Below, in pieces: positions 8,736 to 17,684 of a DNA stretch of 64,000 bases. The DNA comes from Acidimicrobiales bacterium (GTDB lineage: Bacteria > Actinomycetota > Acidimicrobiia > Acidimicrobiales > Poriferisodalaceae). Positions within the stretch are counted from its first letter, which is position 1; each line of letters begins with the position of its first letter. The DNA lies in NCBI GenBank assembly GCA_041394185.1, contig JAWKIQ010000002.1:1175583-1239582 (forward strand). The letters run 5' to 3'. A program made the translations under genes and the position numbers. The notes beneath the pieces are model-generated. The model had not been told where the DNA came from. It ran no database searches and saw only the letters and a list, made by a program, of their open reading frames with translations.

Positions 8736-10724
8736 TTACCCTTCGACCGAAGGGGGCGGCTTCATTAGGGCCGATTCGAGCGGATCGGCGACACCCTCGG
8801 GAAGCTGGTCCGGGCTCGCAACTCCGGGTTCGGTGTTCATGCGAGCCGCGGCCGCCTCGGCGGCGTCGACCTCTGCCAACAGTTCGGCTTCGATCTCGGC
8901 GTCGGACTTCTTGGGCTTACGAGAGAGGCTGAACGACAGCCCCTTCTTCGGCTTCTTCGGCGTGTCTTCTTCCACTGCCTCAGGTTCGTCCGGCTGGGCT
9001 TCGGTGCTGTCGTCGGGCGACTCGTTCTTCTGCTTCTTTCGGCCCAGGCTCATCTTGCGCTTGGGCTTGGACGGCTGCTCTGCCTCGGGCTCGACCTCGG
9101 CAATCGTGGCGACCACGGGTTCGACGTCGATTTCCAGCTCGTCTGTGGACAGGTCGCTCGGGTCGGTCGAATCGTTCGAGTCTTTGGACTTCTTCGACTT
9201 CTTGGGCTTCTTTGGGGCCTTGGCCTTGGCCTTGGCCTTGGACTTGGAACCCGACTTCGAGAACAGCCCACGCTTGGGCTCGTCCTCGGCCGGCGAGAAC
9301 AGGTGCACCGGATCATCGGCATCGACCTCGTCACTGGTCGCGATGGCTGTGGCCAGCGAGTTGGCCGGTGGTCGATAGTCGTCGCCGTCGTGCGCGCGAT
9401 ATGCCGCGTTGGCAAGATCGATCTGGGATGTGTCGATCTGGATGGCCACATCGTCAGACTTCTTCGAACGCTTGGTGCCGCGTCCTGACTTCTTGGGCAA
9501 GATGTCGTCGTCGACCCGAACCCAGCCGCTGTACGCGATGGCGAAGGGCCGCTCGTCGGTGGTCGACTCGGGTTGGGCGACCTCGGCCAACACCTGCGGC
9601 GCGGCCTGATGATCGGTCGCATCGAGCCCGGCGACGGGTGCCGGGGCTGGCGGGGGTGAGGCGACGTCGAATCCCACGGTGGCTGCGGTGCCGGGCTCGT
9701 GCGGGGCCGGCGGGTCGACGACCTCGGGTGTCGATGCTGTGTCGGTGCCGTCGACCGGTGCCGGGGCAACCGTTTCGGGCTCGGCAGGTGTCGGGGCAGC
9801 GCCGGCGGCCTCTATCCCCTCGACTGAGAACAGGTCGTCGAGCCAGGCCTCATCCGATTCGTCCAACAGATCTGCGTCGTCAGAGTGGTCGGATGCGGCC
9901 TGTTCGATGACGTTGGCGGGAAGAGCTTCTCCGGCCTCGGTCTCGGAGTCGGCCGCAACCAGTTCGAAGTCGGCCAGATCGGCTAGATCGTCCAGTTCGG
10001 CTAGATCGTCCAGTTCGGAGCCGTCCTCGACGTACGTCTGGGGCTCGTGAGCCTCGTCGTCTGAGTCGTCCTGGTCGGCGGGGGTCGCGGCTGCTGCGGC
10101 GGATGGAGGAGGGGCGGGCTCGGCGATGTCGCCGAAGTCGTCCATCCATCCTTCGACGTCGTCGGCCACGTCGACGTCCTGCAGCCAGCTGCTGGAGGCC
10201 TCTTCTGGGGAGTCGGTCTGGTCTGAAGAGAAGTCGTCTTCGGGTTCGAGACCGGCAAAGAAGTCTTCTCCGGCCGAGGTCTCGTCCTCGAACAGGTCCA
10301 GCAAACCCAGGTCATCCGACATGTCGTCGGTTGCCGCAGGAGCGCCGACATCGGCCGAGGTGTCCGACGGTGCGTCGTCGACCTCGGGTGTGGCCGAACC
10401 GACGAACGCCGAGTCGTCGTCGAAGCCGATCTCTTCGTCGGCCGAGAACAAATCGTCGTCGATCGGGTCTTCGCCGCCCGGCACCCAGTCGTCGGAGATC
10501 TCGTCAGGTAGTGCGTCGAATGCTTCCGGTTGTTCGGGCGCGGCGGGTGGCTCGGCCTCGGAGACCTCTGTTGTGGACTCGGACGCGGGCGCGTCCATCG
10601 ACTTGTCCGCGTGCTCGAGGAGTGCGTCCATGGACTCCTTCACATCCTCGAGGTTTGTCTCTTGGGGCTTGTCTGCGGCGGTGCCGTAGACGTTGCCCAG
10701 CACGTCGTTCAGTCCAGACATCAT
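8736..10724 (-). CDS. Acidic low-complexity protein with Lys-rich segments, unknown function
   Basis: About 662 residues, starting MMSGLNDVLGNVYG (start at 10724 or the adjacent ATG at 10721; no clear ribosome site). The first two thirds are rich in Asp, Glu, Ala and Ser with repeated runs such as LDDLAELDDLADLADFE. The last third alternates basic stretches (KSKAKAKAKAPKKPKKSKKSK, KRKMSLGRKKQKNE) with acidic ones. No enzymatic motif, signal peptide or membrane helix is visible, and it is probably largely disordered. It is convergent with the metallopeptidase and divergent from the MFS gene. An 18-bp tandem repeat lies within it. Confidence 0.7.
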   Translation of the reverse strand: MMSGLNDVLGNVYGTAADKPQETNLEDVKESMDALLEHADKSMDAPASESTTEVSEAEPPAAPEQPEAFDALPDEISDDWVPGGEDPIDDDLFSADEEIGFDDDSAFVGSATPEVDDAPSDTSADVGAPAATDDMSDDLGLLDLFEDETSAGEDFFAGLEPEDDFSSDQTDSPEEASSSWLQDVDVADDVEGWMDDFGDIAEPAPPPSAAAAATPADQDDSDDEAHEPQTYVEDGSELDDLAELDDLADLADFELVAADSETEAGEALPANVIEQAASDHSDDADLLDESDEAWLDDLFSVEGIEAAGAAPTPAEPETVAPAPVDGTDTASTPEVVDPPAPHEPGTAATVGFDVASPPPAPAPVAGLDATDHQAAPQVLAEVAQPESTTDERPFAIAYSGWVRVDDDILPKKSGRGTKRSKKSDDVAIQIDTSQIDLANAAYRAHDGDDYRPPANSLATAIATSDEVDADDPVHLFSPAEDEPKRGLFSKSGSKSKAKAKAKAPKKPKKSKKSKDSNDSTDPSDLSTDELEIDVEPVVATIAEVEPEAEQPSKPKRKMSLGRKKQKNESPDDSTEAQPDEPEAVEEDTPKKPKKGLSFSLSRKPKKSDAEIEAELLAEVDAAEAAAARMNTEPGVASPDQLPEGVADPLESALMKPPPSVEG
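9983..10018. repeat. Two tandem 18-bp units inside the acidic protein gene
   Basis: The unit CTAGATCGTCCAGTTCGG is present at 9983-10000 and again, identical, at 10001-10018. On the minus strand it encodes repeated ELDDLA residues, so it is a coding repeat that can expand or contract in frame. Confidence 0.85.
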
Positions 10725-10822
10725 TTGGTGAGTCGACCGGGCCCGGGCTTGCCTTAAGCCCATACGTGGGCAGCCGCGGCGCGACCCCTCTGCTGTGCTC
10801 GCGGGTCTGGGGATGCGGAACC

Positions 10823-10828
10823 TAGAGT
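10823..10828 (+). promoter_or_regulatory. Leaderless-type -10 box (TAGAGT)
   Basis: TAGAGT ends 8 nt before the GTG at 10837, so the transcript would begin at or next to the start codon of the MFS gene. No ribosome site precedes that codon. Confidence 0.55.
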
Positions 10829-10836
10829 GGGGCATC

Positions 10837-12210
10837 GTGGAAGACCGAGCTCCCCGACAGCGTCACAGCGACTCGTCGGGTGAGCCAGGCAATTACCGCG
10901 GCGGCCGGGGCGCCGAGGCCTTCATCGTCACGCCTTTCATGAGGTTGGCCCGAACCCACGTTCTCAGCGTCGCCGGCGACACTCTGGTCACCATCGCGTT
11001 GGCCGGGTCGTTGTTCTTTCAGGTCAGCCCAGACGCTGCCCGAAGCCGTGTGGCGCTGTACCTGGCCCTCACAGCGGCTCCGTTCGCGGTGGTGGGCCCC
11101 CTGATAGGTCCGATCATCGACAGGGCTCGCGGCGGCCGCCGCACGATGATGATGGTGGCCACCATCGCCCGCGCTGTTCTGACCTTGGTGATGCTGAGGT
11201 TCCTGACCAGCCTCCTGCTGTACCCTGCCGCGTTCTTGATGCTGGTGATGGGCAAGACCTATCACGTGTCGAAGAGCGCCATCGTGCCCACCCTGGTGCA
11301 CCGCGAATCCGAGTTCATCGAGGCCAACTCGAAGCTGGTACTCGTCGGAGGTGTCGCCAGCTCGCTGGCCTTCTTGCCCGGAAGCCTCCTGCAGTGGCTC
11401 AGCGGCGGACTGCCGTTGGTGCTGGCTTGTGCGGCGTTCGTCGGAGCCGCCGTCATGGCATCCAAGCTGCCGTCGAGCGTGGTTGCCGAGAACGCCGTCG
11501 ACGACCTCGAGCGCGCCGAGTTGCGAAGCGCAGGCATCTTGTTGGCCGCATCCGCAATGGCCTTGCTGCGCGGCATGGTCGGCTTCTTGACCTTCCTGGT
11601 CGTGTTCTGGCTGCGGGCCGAGGATGCCGCCATCGGTTGGTTCGGTCTGATCGGGGCCCTGGGTGTGGTTGGTTCGCTGACCGGCGCGATCTTGGCCCCC
11701 AGCCTGCGTCGGATGCTTCGCGAAGAACACATCCTGGGTGGCGTGCTGGTGCTGGCTGCGTTCGTAGCCTTCATAGCGGCAGCGTCGCCTACCCGCGGCC
11801 TGGCTGCGGTGTTGGCTCTGAGCATCGGTGTGTCGACCAGCTTGGGAAAGCTCTCGTTCGACGCGATAGTCCAGCGCGATGCCCCCGACGCCAACCAGGG
11901 CCGATCATTCGCCCAGTTCGAGACCCGCTTCCAGCTGGTCTGGGTGATCTCGGCGCTGGTGCCGGTGCTCGGCTTCGCCTCGTTGCCCATCCAGATCGGC
12001 TTTCTGGTGTTGGCCTTTGCGGCCAGCATCGGAGCGTTCTTCTACCTGGGCGGCCTGAAGGCTGTCGCTCGCGGCGCCGATACACCTGCCGACAGGCTCA
12101 AGCGGCGGGTCATGACCGATCCCCGCGTCGACCGTCTGCGCCAGCGGTTCCGCAATAGCGACGGTGCGGAAGGACCAGACGAGGCTTCGCCGCGCGACGG
12201 CGATGCCTGA
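10837..12210 (+). CDS. MFS transporter
   Basis: A 457-residue membrane protein with about twelve hydrophobic segments, starting FMRLARTHVLSVAGDTLVTIALAGSLFF. The loop DRARGGRRTMMMVATIARAVL after the third helix resembles the conserved MFS A-like motif. The C-terminus is a soluble basic tail (DPRVDRLRQRFRNSDG). GTG 10837 is chosen from the TAGAGT -10 box 8 nt upstream; GTG 10795 and ATG 10813 are alternatives. Substrate cannot be inferred; such exporters often handle drugs. Transcribed divergently from the acidic protein and convergent with the DUF2342-like gene, one base apart. Confidence 0.8.
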   Translation: MEDRAPRQRHSDSSGEPGNYRGGRGAEAFIVTPFMRLARTHVLSVAGDTLVTIALAGSLFFQVSPDAARSRVALYLALTAAPFAVVGPLIGPIIDRARGGRRTMMMVATIARAVLTLVMLRFLTSLLLYPAAFLMLVMGKTYHVSKSAIVPTLVHRESEFIEANSKLVLVGGVASSLAFLPGSLLQWLSGGLPLVLACAAFVGAAVMASKLPSSVVAENAVDDLERAELRSAGILLAASAMALLRGMVGFLTFLVVFWLRAEDAAIGWFGLIGALGVVGSLTGAILAPSLRRMLREEHILGGVLVLAAFVAFIAAASPTRGLAAVLALSIGVSTSLGKLSFDAIVQRDAPDANQGRSFAQFETRFQLVWVISALVPVLGFASLPIQIGFLVLAFAASIGAFFYLGGLKAVARGADTPADRLKRRVMTDPRVDRLRQRFRNSDGAEGPDEASPRDGDA

Positions 12211-12211
12211 C

Positions 12212-13411
12212 TCAGTCCAGGTCGGGCAGCTCGATGCGGGCCAGCCACAGGCCTGGAGCGTCGACCTCGTTGGGGGTGGGTATCCAGCGGGGGTCGTGCC
12301 ACAGCTTGGCGAGCTGGTCGTGGTCTGAGCGCTCGATCACGCCCGACACAAATCCTCGGCCCCGCTCTACCAGATCTCGTCGAAGGTCCAGGCCCAGCAT
12401 CTTTTCGACGAAGCGGTCTTGGGGCCCCGCGGTGACGCGGCGGCGCCTGATCGCTTCAGCGATTTGGCCCGAGCTGGCGATGAGCCCGGTGGCGATGTGG
12501 TCGATCTGGTAGTCGACCCAGCCGACGGCGACTGCCAGCAGTGCTTCGAGGTCTCTGACCACGGCCTCTTGAGCCGGGGTGCGCATTGCGCCCAGCAGCA
12601 CCTCAGGGTCGCCGAACAGGCTCTGAAGCTGTTGCTGCAGGCCCGCCAGATCGGTCGTGGGCTCGATGTCTCCGAGCTTGGCCTCCAGAGCCGACCCATC
12701 CGCAGACTGGAACCCGGCCGTGTAGGCGTTGAGCAATGTCTCGAACCGTTCGCGGACGTGTTCGACGCCGAACAGCGCGTGGTGCACAAACTCGTGGATA
12801 CACATCCACAGAGCCACGTCGTCGAAGGGCACGCTCCACTCGGTGGCGAAGGCTGTGACGTTCGAGTCGACGACCATCAGCTCGCGAGAGCTCGGGCGTG
12901 GGATCGGCAGGTCGTATCCGCCGAGTCCGCGGGCCGCCAGGTGGCCCACCATCGAGCCGATGCTCATGGCCGTGGTCATCGGGCCGATCATCTTCATGAT
13001 TCCGCCCAGCAGCTGGGCCGCGGGGTCGTCGTCGCCAGCGCCCTGCGGTGTGGCGTTGAGCCCCTGGGCCAAGCTCTCGAACAGGGGCTTGTAGTCGGCG
13101 AGGGTGCGGCGCGCCCACTCAGAACGTGTGACAGGAACAACCACCGCCGATGCCCCCTCGACGGTGAGGTCGAGGTCGGTCGACTTGGCGACGTGAAGCT
13201 CGGCGATGCGTGACAGGTCGGCGAGCTTGACCCGGTGGGCTGGGTCTACGTTGGGTTCTGAGCCGCCGTCGGTAGCCAGGCCCAGTGCAAACTGCCTGGC
13301 CGCGTCCCAATTGACCGGGCCCGACGACGAACCCAGTAGCTTGCCCAGATCTGCGAAGAAGGGCAGGCCAGAGAAGGGATCTTCCGGGTTGCTTGAACCT
13401 GAGTCGCTCAC
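12212..13411 (-). CDS. Zinc-dependent metalloprotease-like protein (DUF2342 type)
   Basis: A 399-residue soluble protein. The motif HEFVHHALFG (first His at residue 206) is an HEXXH zinc site, preceded by a segment with VVDSNVTAFATEW. The layout (Gly/Pro-rich N-terminus, central HEXXH, C-terminal YQIDHI...RRRR and FVEKMLGLDLRR) matches the actinobacterial family annotated as DUF2342 or putative hydrolase, whose physiological substrate is not known. GTG 13411 is chosen because TACGAT (13423-13418 on this strand) lies 6 nt before it, indicating a leaderless message. Confidence 0.75.
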   Translation of the reverse strand: MSDSGSSNPEDPFSGLPFFADLGKLLGSSSGPVNWDAARQFALGLATDGGSEPNVDPAHRVKLADLSRIAELHVAKSTDLDLTVEGASAVVVPVTRSEWARRTLADYKPLFESLAQGLNATPQGAGDDDPAAQLLGGIMKMIGPMTTAMSIGSMVGHLAARGLGGYDLPIPRPSSRELMVVDSNVTAFATEWSVPFDDVALWMCIHEFVHHALFGVEHVRERFETLLNAYTAGFQSADGSALEAKLGDIEPTTDLAGLQQQLQSLFGDPEVLLGAMRTPAQEAVVRDLEALLAVAVGWVDYQIDHIATGLIASSGQIAEAIRRRRVTAGPQDRFVEKMLGLDLRRDLVERGRGFVSGVIERSDHDQLAKLWHDPRWIPTPNEVDAPGLWLARIELPDLD

Positions 13412-13417
13412 AAGGGC

Positions 13418-13423
13418 ATCGTA
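13418..13423 (-). promoter_or_regulatory. Leaderless-type -10 box (TACGAT)
   Basis: On the minus strand TACGAT ends 6 nt before GTG 13411, the start of the DUF2342-like gene. Confidence 0.55.
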
Positions 13424-13479
13424 GGTCCGATGAGCGCGGTACACACCTCGCCATCAGTTCGCCTGGAAGGGTGCCGCAG

Positions 13480-14556
13480 TTGAGCTCGAGAACGATTCTG
13501 GTGACCGGAGCAGCGGGTGAACTGGGCGCGCTGGTGGCGCGCGAACTGAGGGCGATGGACAACTCGTGTCGGGTGATCGCTCTGGACATCGACCCGGTGG
13601 GTGCGCGTGGTCCGGTCGGGTTGCGCGACCCCGACATCGAGTTTGTGCGGCTGGATCTGCGGGCGAATCCGCAGCGGTTCGCATCGTTGGCGGCGGGCGC
13701 CGACGTCATCGTGCATCTCGCCTGGATCGATCCAGGCGACGAAAACCGAATCGACCCCAACCGCACGATCCTGTCGATGGTGCTAGATGCCGCCGAAGCC
13801 GGCGGTGTTTCACACCTGGTGGTGATGTCGTCGGCGACGGTATATGGCGCCTGGCCAAACTCGCCTATACCGATGTCGGAGATCGAACCGCTGCGACCCA
13901 ATCCGGGATTTTTCTATGCAGAGGTCAAGGCCGAGCACGAACGGATGATCGTCCAGTGGCGTCGTCGCACCGGAATCGGCGTCAGCGTTCTGAGGCCTGC
14001 GCCCGCCGTGGCCGACGGTCATGTGAGTTGGCTCGGCGACGCAGTGATGAATGCTGCGGCGATGAGGGCGGGCCTTGACGATCCGCCGTCGCAGTTTCTG
14101 CATCTGAACGACCTGGCCCGGGCGGTCGCAGTGGCCGCATGCGAGAAGCTCGACGGCCCCTACAACGTGGCCCCCGACGGATGGCTGACCGGTGCAGAGC
14201 TGCGCGACCTGTTCGGCCCGCGCCCCAGGGTTCGGTTGCCCGTTGCGGTGGCCGAGAGGGTCGAGGCCGCCCTGGCTCGCTCGCCGCGGTTTCCGAGGCC
14301 CGCGGGTCTGTTGCCCTACACCATGCATTCGTGGGTTGTGGCGAACGACCGTCTGCGCAGGGCTGGCTGGAAGCCCGAGTCCGAGAACGACGAGGCGTTT
14401 GTAGAGGCCGATCAGGCCCCGCCGTGGGTTGCTCTGAACGCCAGGCAGCGCCAATACCTGTCGCTTGGCGCTCTGGTTGCGTTGATCGTGGCGGCTGCAG
14501 CCGCTGTAGCGGCCATGGTGGTGCGGCGGCGCCGCAGCGTCACGGCCGCTCGGTGA
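13480..14556 (+). CDS. NAD-dependent epimerase/dehydratase (SDR) with C-terminal membrane anchor
   Basis: A 358-residue extended SDR. The N-terminal nucleotide-binding motif is TGAAGELG, followed by an acidic residue at the end of the second strand (ALDIDPVG), and the catalytic pair is in FFYAEVKAE (Tyr-x3-Lys) after VVMSSATVYG. A single hydrophobic helix (YLSLGALVALIVAAAAAVAAMV) followed by RRRR lies at the extreme C-terminus, so the enzyme is probably held on the cytoplasmic face of the membrane, which is unusual for the family. TTG 13480 has GGAAGG 9 nt upstream; GTG 13471 is an alternative. The 3' end overlaps the convergent protease gene by 17 bases. Confidence 0.75.
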   Translation: MSSRTILVTGAAGELGALVARELRAMDNSCRVIALDIDPVGARGPVGLRDPDIEFVRLDLRANPQRFASLAAGADVIVHLAWIDPGDENRIDPNRTILSMVLDAAEAGGVSHLVVMSSATVYGAWPNSPIPMSEIEPLRPNPGFFYAEVKAEHERMIVQWRRRTGIGVSVLRPAPAVADGHVSWLGDAVMNAAAMRAGLDDPPSQFLHLNDLARAVAVAACEKLDGPYNVAPDGWLTGAELRDLFGPRPRVRLPVAVAERVEAALARSPRFPRPAGLLPYTMHSWVVANDRLRRAGWKPESENDEAFVEADQAPPWVALNARQRQYLSLGALVALIVAAAAAVAAMVVRRRRSVTAAR

Positions 14557-15877
14557 GCTGCGCTGCCACGGTCAGCATGGTGCCTTCGCGCACAATGCCT
14601 ATCTGGATGGTCTGCCCCGGATCGGCGCGTCGAATCTGAACCACGAGGGCCGACATGTTTTCGACCGGCGTGCCGTCGATGCTGACGATGACATCGCCAG
14701 ATGCCAGGCCGGCCTGGGCCGCCGGCGTGTCTTCTCCCACCGAGGTCACCACCGAACCACCCGCCACGCCCAGTTCGCTGGCACGATCGGCCGGTAGGTC
14801 CTCTCCGCCCACCCCTAGGAATCCGTGCAGCGCCCGACCGTCGGTGATCAGGTCGACAGCGACGTCGCGAGCGATCTCGACTGGAGTGGCAAACCCCAGG
14901 CCTTCAGCGCCTACGTCGGAAACGGCGATGACGGTCGTGATTCCGATCAGGGCGCCGTCGCCATCTAGCAGTGCTCCGCCGGACGAGCCGGGCGATATTG
15001 GTGCGTCGGTCTGTACCAAGTCGTAGAGCCGGCCCGAATCTTGGCGCTGCAACGATCGCCCGATGGCCGACACGACGCCAACGGTGACCGTGGGGCCGCC
15101 TTCGAGGCGCAGGGGAGATCCGATTGCCACGGCAGGTTCACCAACCCGGGTCTCGGTGGTCGATCCCAGCACCACCGGAACCAGGCCGTTGCTGGCGTCT
15201 ACTTTCAAAACAGCGATGTCGGTCAGGGTGTCTGCACCCACCAGGTCTGCAGAAATGATCCGACCGTCGTAGGTGACCACCTGGATGGTCGAGGCGCCTT
15301 CGACGACATGAGCGTTGGTCAAGATGTGGCCATCGTCTCTGAAGACCACTCCCGAGCCCGACCTGACCAGCCTGTCGTCGGCGTCCTGTATCTCGACTCT
15401 GACGATGCTGGGGCGGGCCCTGTCGGCGATCGCCACCACATCGACGGTGTTGACCGAGTTCGAGGCAAATCGGGCCACCGGCTCGGCGAGTTCTCGCTCG
15501 ACGACCGTCTCGACCACCCGATCTGTGCCCGACCCGAAGGCCAGAATCGCGCCTGCGCCTATCACCGCTCCGATCAGGCCTGTGGCCAGGGCGACTCCTA
15601 TCAGAAGGCGGTTGTTGGACGCTGGGGCCGGTGGATCCTCTTGAATGAGGCTGAGCTCGCTGGGATGACGCCAGAGGCGATCGTCGGGCGGCAATGGAAG
15701 GGGAGCGGTAGACAGCGCATCGGCCGTGGTGTGGCCTACGACGTCGGCATCGTCGAGGTCGTCCAGATCGTCGAGGCCAAAACCGTCGATTCCGTGGATC
15801 TCGTTCCACCAGCCGAAAGCCTCATGAGGCTCTGGGTCGGAGTCGCCAGGCTCTTCGCCGCGAATGGGACCTTCCAC
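14540..15877 (-). CDS. HtrA/DegP-like serine protease with PDZ domain
   Basis: A membrane-anchored extracytoplasmic protease of 445 residues, probably for protein quality control. An acidic cytoplasmic region of about 90 residues precedes one membrane helix (LLIGVALATGLIGAVIGAGA). The trypsin-like domain shows His190 in ILTNAHVV, Asp220 in LTDIAVLKV and Ser299 in SPGSSGGALL. A PDZ domain follows (GLASGDVIVSIDGTPVENM). GTG 15877 is chosen because TACAGT lies 8 nt upstream on this strand; GTG 15907 is possible. Confidence 0.88.
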   Translation of the reverse strand: MEGPIRGEEPGDSDPEPHEAFGWWNEIHGIDGFGLDDLDDLDDADVVGHTTADALSTAPLPLPPDDRLWRHPSELSLIQEDPPAPASNNRLLIGVALATGLIGAVIGAGAILAFGSGTDRVVETVVERELAEPVARFASNSVNTVDVVAIADRARPSIVRVEIQDADDRLVRSGSGVVFRDDGHILTNAHVVEGASTIQVVTYDGRIISADLVGADTLTDIAVLKVDASNGLVPVVLGSTTETRVGEPAVAIGSPLRLEGGPTVTVGVVSAIGRSLQRQDSGRLYDLVQTDAPISPGSSGGALLDGDGALIGITTVIAVSDVGAEGLGFATPVEIARDVAVDLITDGRALHGFLGVGGEDLPADRASELGVAGGSVVTSVGEDTPAAQAGLASGDVIVSIDGTPVENMSALVVQIRRADPGQTIQIGIVREGTMLTVAAQLTERP

Positions 15878-15885
15878 GTGGGCCG

Positions 15886-15891
15886 ACTGTA
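15886..15891 (-). promoter_or_regulatory. Leaderless-type -10 box (TACAGT)
   Basis: On the minus strand TACAGT ends 8 nt before the GTG at 15877 that starts the HtrA-like gene. Confidence 0.5.
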
Positions 15892-15957
15892 GCCATTCGC
15901 GCGACACTAAATACCGCGCCCTGTGACCATGTGTGTGCCCCGTGGTGACTCTACGAA

Positions 15958-15963
15958 TACGAT
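15958..15963 (+). promoter_or_regulatory. Leaderless-type -10 box (TACGAT)
   Basis: TACGAT ends 7 nt before GTG 15971, the chosen start of moaE. The ATG at 15962 would overlap this box, which argues against it. Confidence 0.5.
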
Positions 15964-15970
15964 GCAGGCC

Positions 15971-16459
15971 GTGAATGCACCCGCCGGCGATACGTGGCTA
16001 GAGCTCACGGCAGCCGAACTAGGCGTCGGAGCAGCCCACGACTGGGCTGTTCGCGACCACTGCGGAGCCGTCGTCGTGTTCAGCGGAACGGTGCGCGACC
16101 ACGCCGAACACCGCACCGGTGTCAGCCTTCTCGAGTACGAGGCCTACGAATCTCAAGTGATCCCAAAGCTCGACGACATCGCTCGGTCCATGCGCGAGCG
16201 CTGGCCCGACCTGGGGCGTGTGGCACTGTGGCACCGCATCGGTCCGCTGGGTCTGGGTGAGGTTTCGGTCGTGGTCGCCGTCAGTTCGCCCCATCGGCCC
16301 CAAGCATTCGAGGCAGCTCGATTCGGTATCGATGCGATCAAGGCGACGGTGCCGATCTGGAAGCGTGAAACGTGGGAAGGCGGGGTCGACTGGGGACTGT
16401 GTGCAACCGACATCGCCGACATCGACGACCTCTCGCCTGGTGGGGTCGAGGGAACCTGA
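15971..16459 (+). CDS. moaE: Molybdopterin synthase catalytic subunit MoaE
   Basis: Large subunit of molybdopterin synthase, which moves sulfur from MoaD to precursor Z in molybdenum cofactor synthesis. The 162-residue chain shows the family pattern: VVVFSGTVRDHAEH, LEYEAYESQVIPKL, RVALWHRIGPLGLGE, VVAVSSPHRPQAF, and KATVPIWKRETWEGG with the conserved catalytic-site Lys residues. No other moa gene is nearby. A small membrane-protein gene begins two bases after its stop and mreB follows, so the three are probably co-transcribed. Confidence 0.9.
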   Translation: MNAPAGDTWLELTAAELGVGAAHDWAVRDHCGAVVVFSGTVRDHAEHRTGVSLLEYEAYESQVIPKLDDIARSMRERWPDLGRVALWHRIGPLGLGEVSVVVAVSSPHRPQAFEAARFGIDAIKATVPIWKRETWEGGVDWGLCATDIADIDDLSPGGVEGT

Positions 16460-16460
16460 A

Positions 16461-16658
16461 GTGCACAACGTCTTCTTCCTGTTGATAGCGGTTGGCATCG
16501 TCTTGTTGGGCCTGCTCGGCATCGGCGTTTACCAACTCATGAACAGACCCCGCCACGACGCCGGAATCCACGAGTTCAAGGTGGCTCGAGACGCCCTGGC
16601 CAACTTCCACCATCGCGACGGCAAGGCTGCCGCGTCCGGTCGCAGGCGGAGGCGCTAG
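16461..16658 (+). CDS. Small single-pass membrane protein
   Basis: A 65-residue protein: one N-terminal hydrophobic helix (FFLLIAVGIVLLGLLGIGVY), then a polar stretch and a very basic end (SGRRRRR). GTG 16461 has GAGGGA 7 nt upstream. It sits between moaE and mreB with 1-2 bp gaps, so it belongs to that operon. No family recognised. Confidence 0.7.
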   Translation: MHNVFFLLIAVGIVLLGLLGIGVYQLMNRPRHDAGIHEFKVARDALANFHHRDGKAAASGRRRRR

Positions 16659-16660
16659 CG

Positions 16661-17671
16661 ATGGCTCGCGACTTGGCAATCGACCTTGGCACCGCCAACA
16701 CACTGGTCTTCGAGGCCGGCCGGGGAATCGTCTTGAACGAGCCGTCGGTCATCGCTCTCAACGAAAAGACCGGCGACGTGCTGGCCGTAGGCCACGAGGC
16801 TTGGCAGATGATCGGCCGCACCCCGGCCCACATCGTCGCCGTGCGGCCACTGCGCAAGGGCGCCATCACCGATTTCGACACCACGCAACGCATGATCCGC
16901 CTGATCCTCCAGCGGGTAGGCGTCGGTCGCTTCGGTCGCACCCGGGTGGTGGTGTGTGTGCCGTCGGTCATCACCGCGGTCGAGCGCCGCGCCGTCACCG
17001 AGGCCGCCCGACGTGCGGGTGCCTCCGACGTGAGGCTGCTCGAGCAGCCCATGGCCGCCGCCATCGGTGCTGGGCTTCCCATCCACGAGCCGATCGGTTC
17101 GATGGTGGTCGACATTGGGGGTGGCACCAGCGAGACGGCCATGATCTCGCTGGGCGGCATCGTGTCGATAAAGGCGATACGCCTGGGCTCGTTCGAGATC
17201 GACTCGGCCCTTCAGGCCTTTGCCCGCCGACACCACGGCGTAGCAATCGGCGAGCGCACCGCGGAAGAGATCAAGATCGCAATCGGTTCGGCCTGGCCGG
17301 GCAAGGACGAGATGAGGGCCGAGATTCGTGGCCGAGATCTCACCACCGGCCTACCTCGCACCTTCATCCTCGAGCCAGGGCAAGCTCGCGAAGCCATCGA
17401 GGAGGTCGTGGCCGCCATGGTCGAGTCGGTGCTCGATTGTCTTTCCGAAGCGCCTCCCGAGCTGGCCCAAGACCTCATTCACAACGGAATACACCTGGTC
17501 GGAGGCGGTGGAATGCTGCGCGGGCTCGACGCCCGTTTGGCCGATGCGACCAAGGTTCCTGTCAGGGTGGTCGACGCTCCCCTCGAAGCCGTGGTACTTG
17601 GTGCAGGTCGTGTGCTCGAGAATTTCGACAGCCTCAGCGGTGTCTTCATGGGGTCGCACGGACCTCGATGA
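16661..17671 (+). CDS. mreB: MreB/Mbl-like actin homologue
   Basis: A 336-residue bacterial actin. Nucleotide-binding motifs are intact: phosphate 1 IDLGTANTLVF, connect 1 after VCVPSVITAVERRAV, phosphate 2 VVDIGGGTSETAM, and adenosine motif LVGGGGMLRGLD. Length fits MreB (about 340). It normally organises sidewall peptidoglycan synthesis at the membrane. No mreC, mreD, rodA or penicillin-binding protein gene adjoins it; the neighbours are moaE and a binding lipoprotein. It may be a paralogue with a separate role. Confidence 0.85.
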   Translation: MARDLAIDLGTANTLVFEAGRGIVLNEPSVIALNEKTGDVLAVGHEAWQMIGRTPAHIVAVRPLRKGAITDFDTTQRMIRLILQRVGVGRFGRTRVVVCVPSVITAVERRAVTEAARRAGASDVRLLEQPMAAAIGAGLPIHEPIGSMVVDIGGGTSETAMISLGGIVSIKAIRLGSFEIDSALQAFARRHHGVAIGERTAEEIKIAIGSAWPGKDEMRAEIRGRDLTTGLPRTFILEPGQAREAIEEVVAAMVESVLDCLSEAPPELAQDLIHNGIHLVGGGGMLRGLDARLADATKVPVRVVDAPLEAVVLGAGRVLENFDSLSGVFMGSHGPR

Positions 17672-17684
17672 CGGGTCTGGGCGA

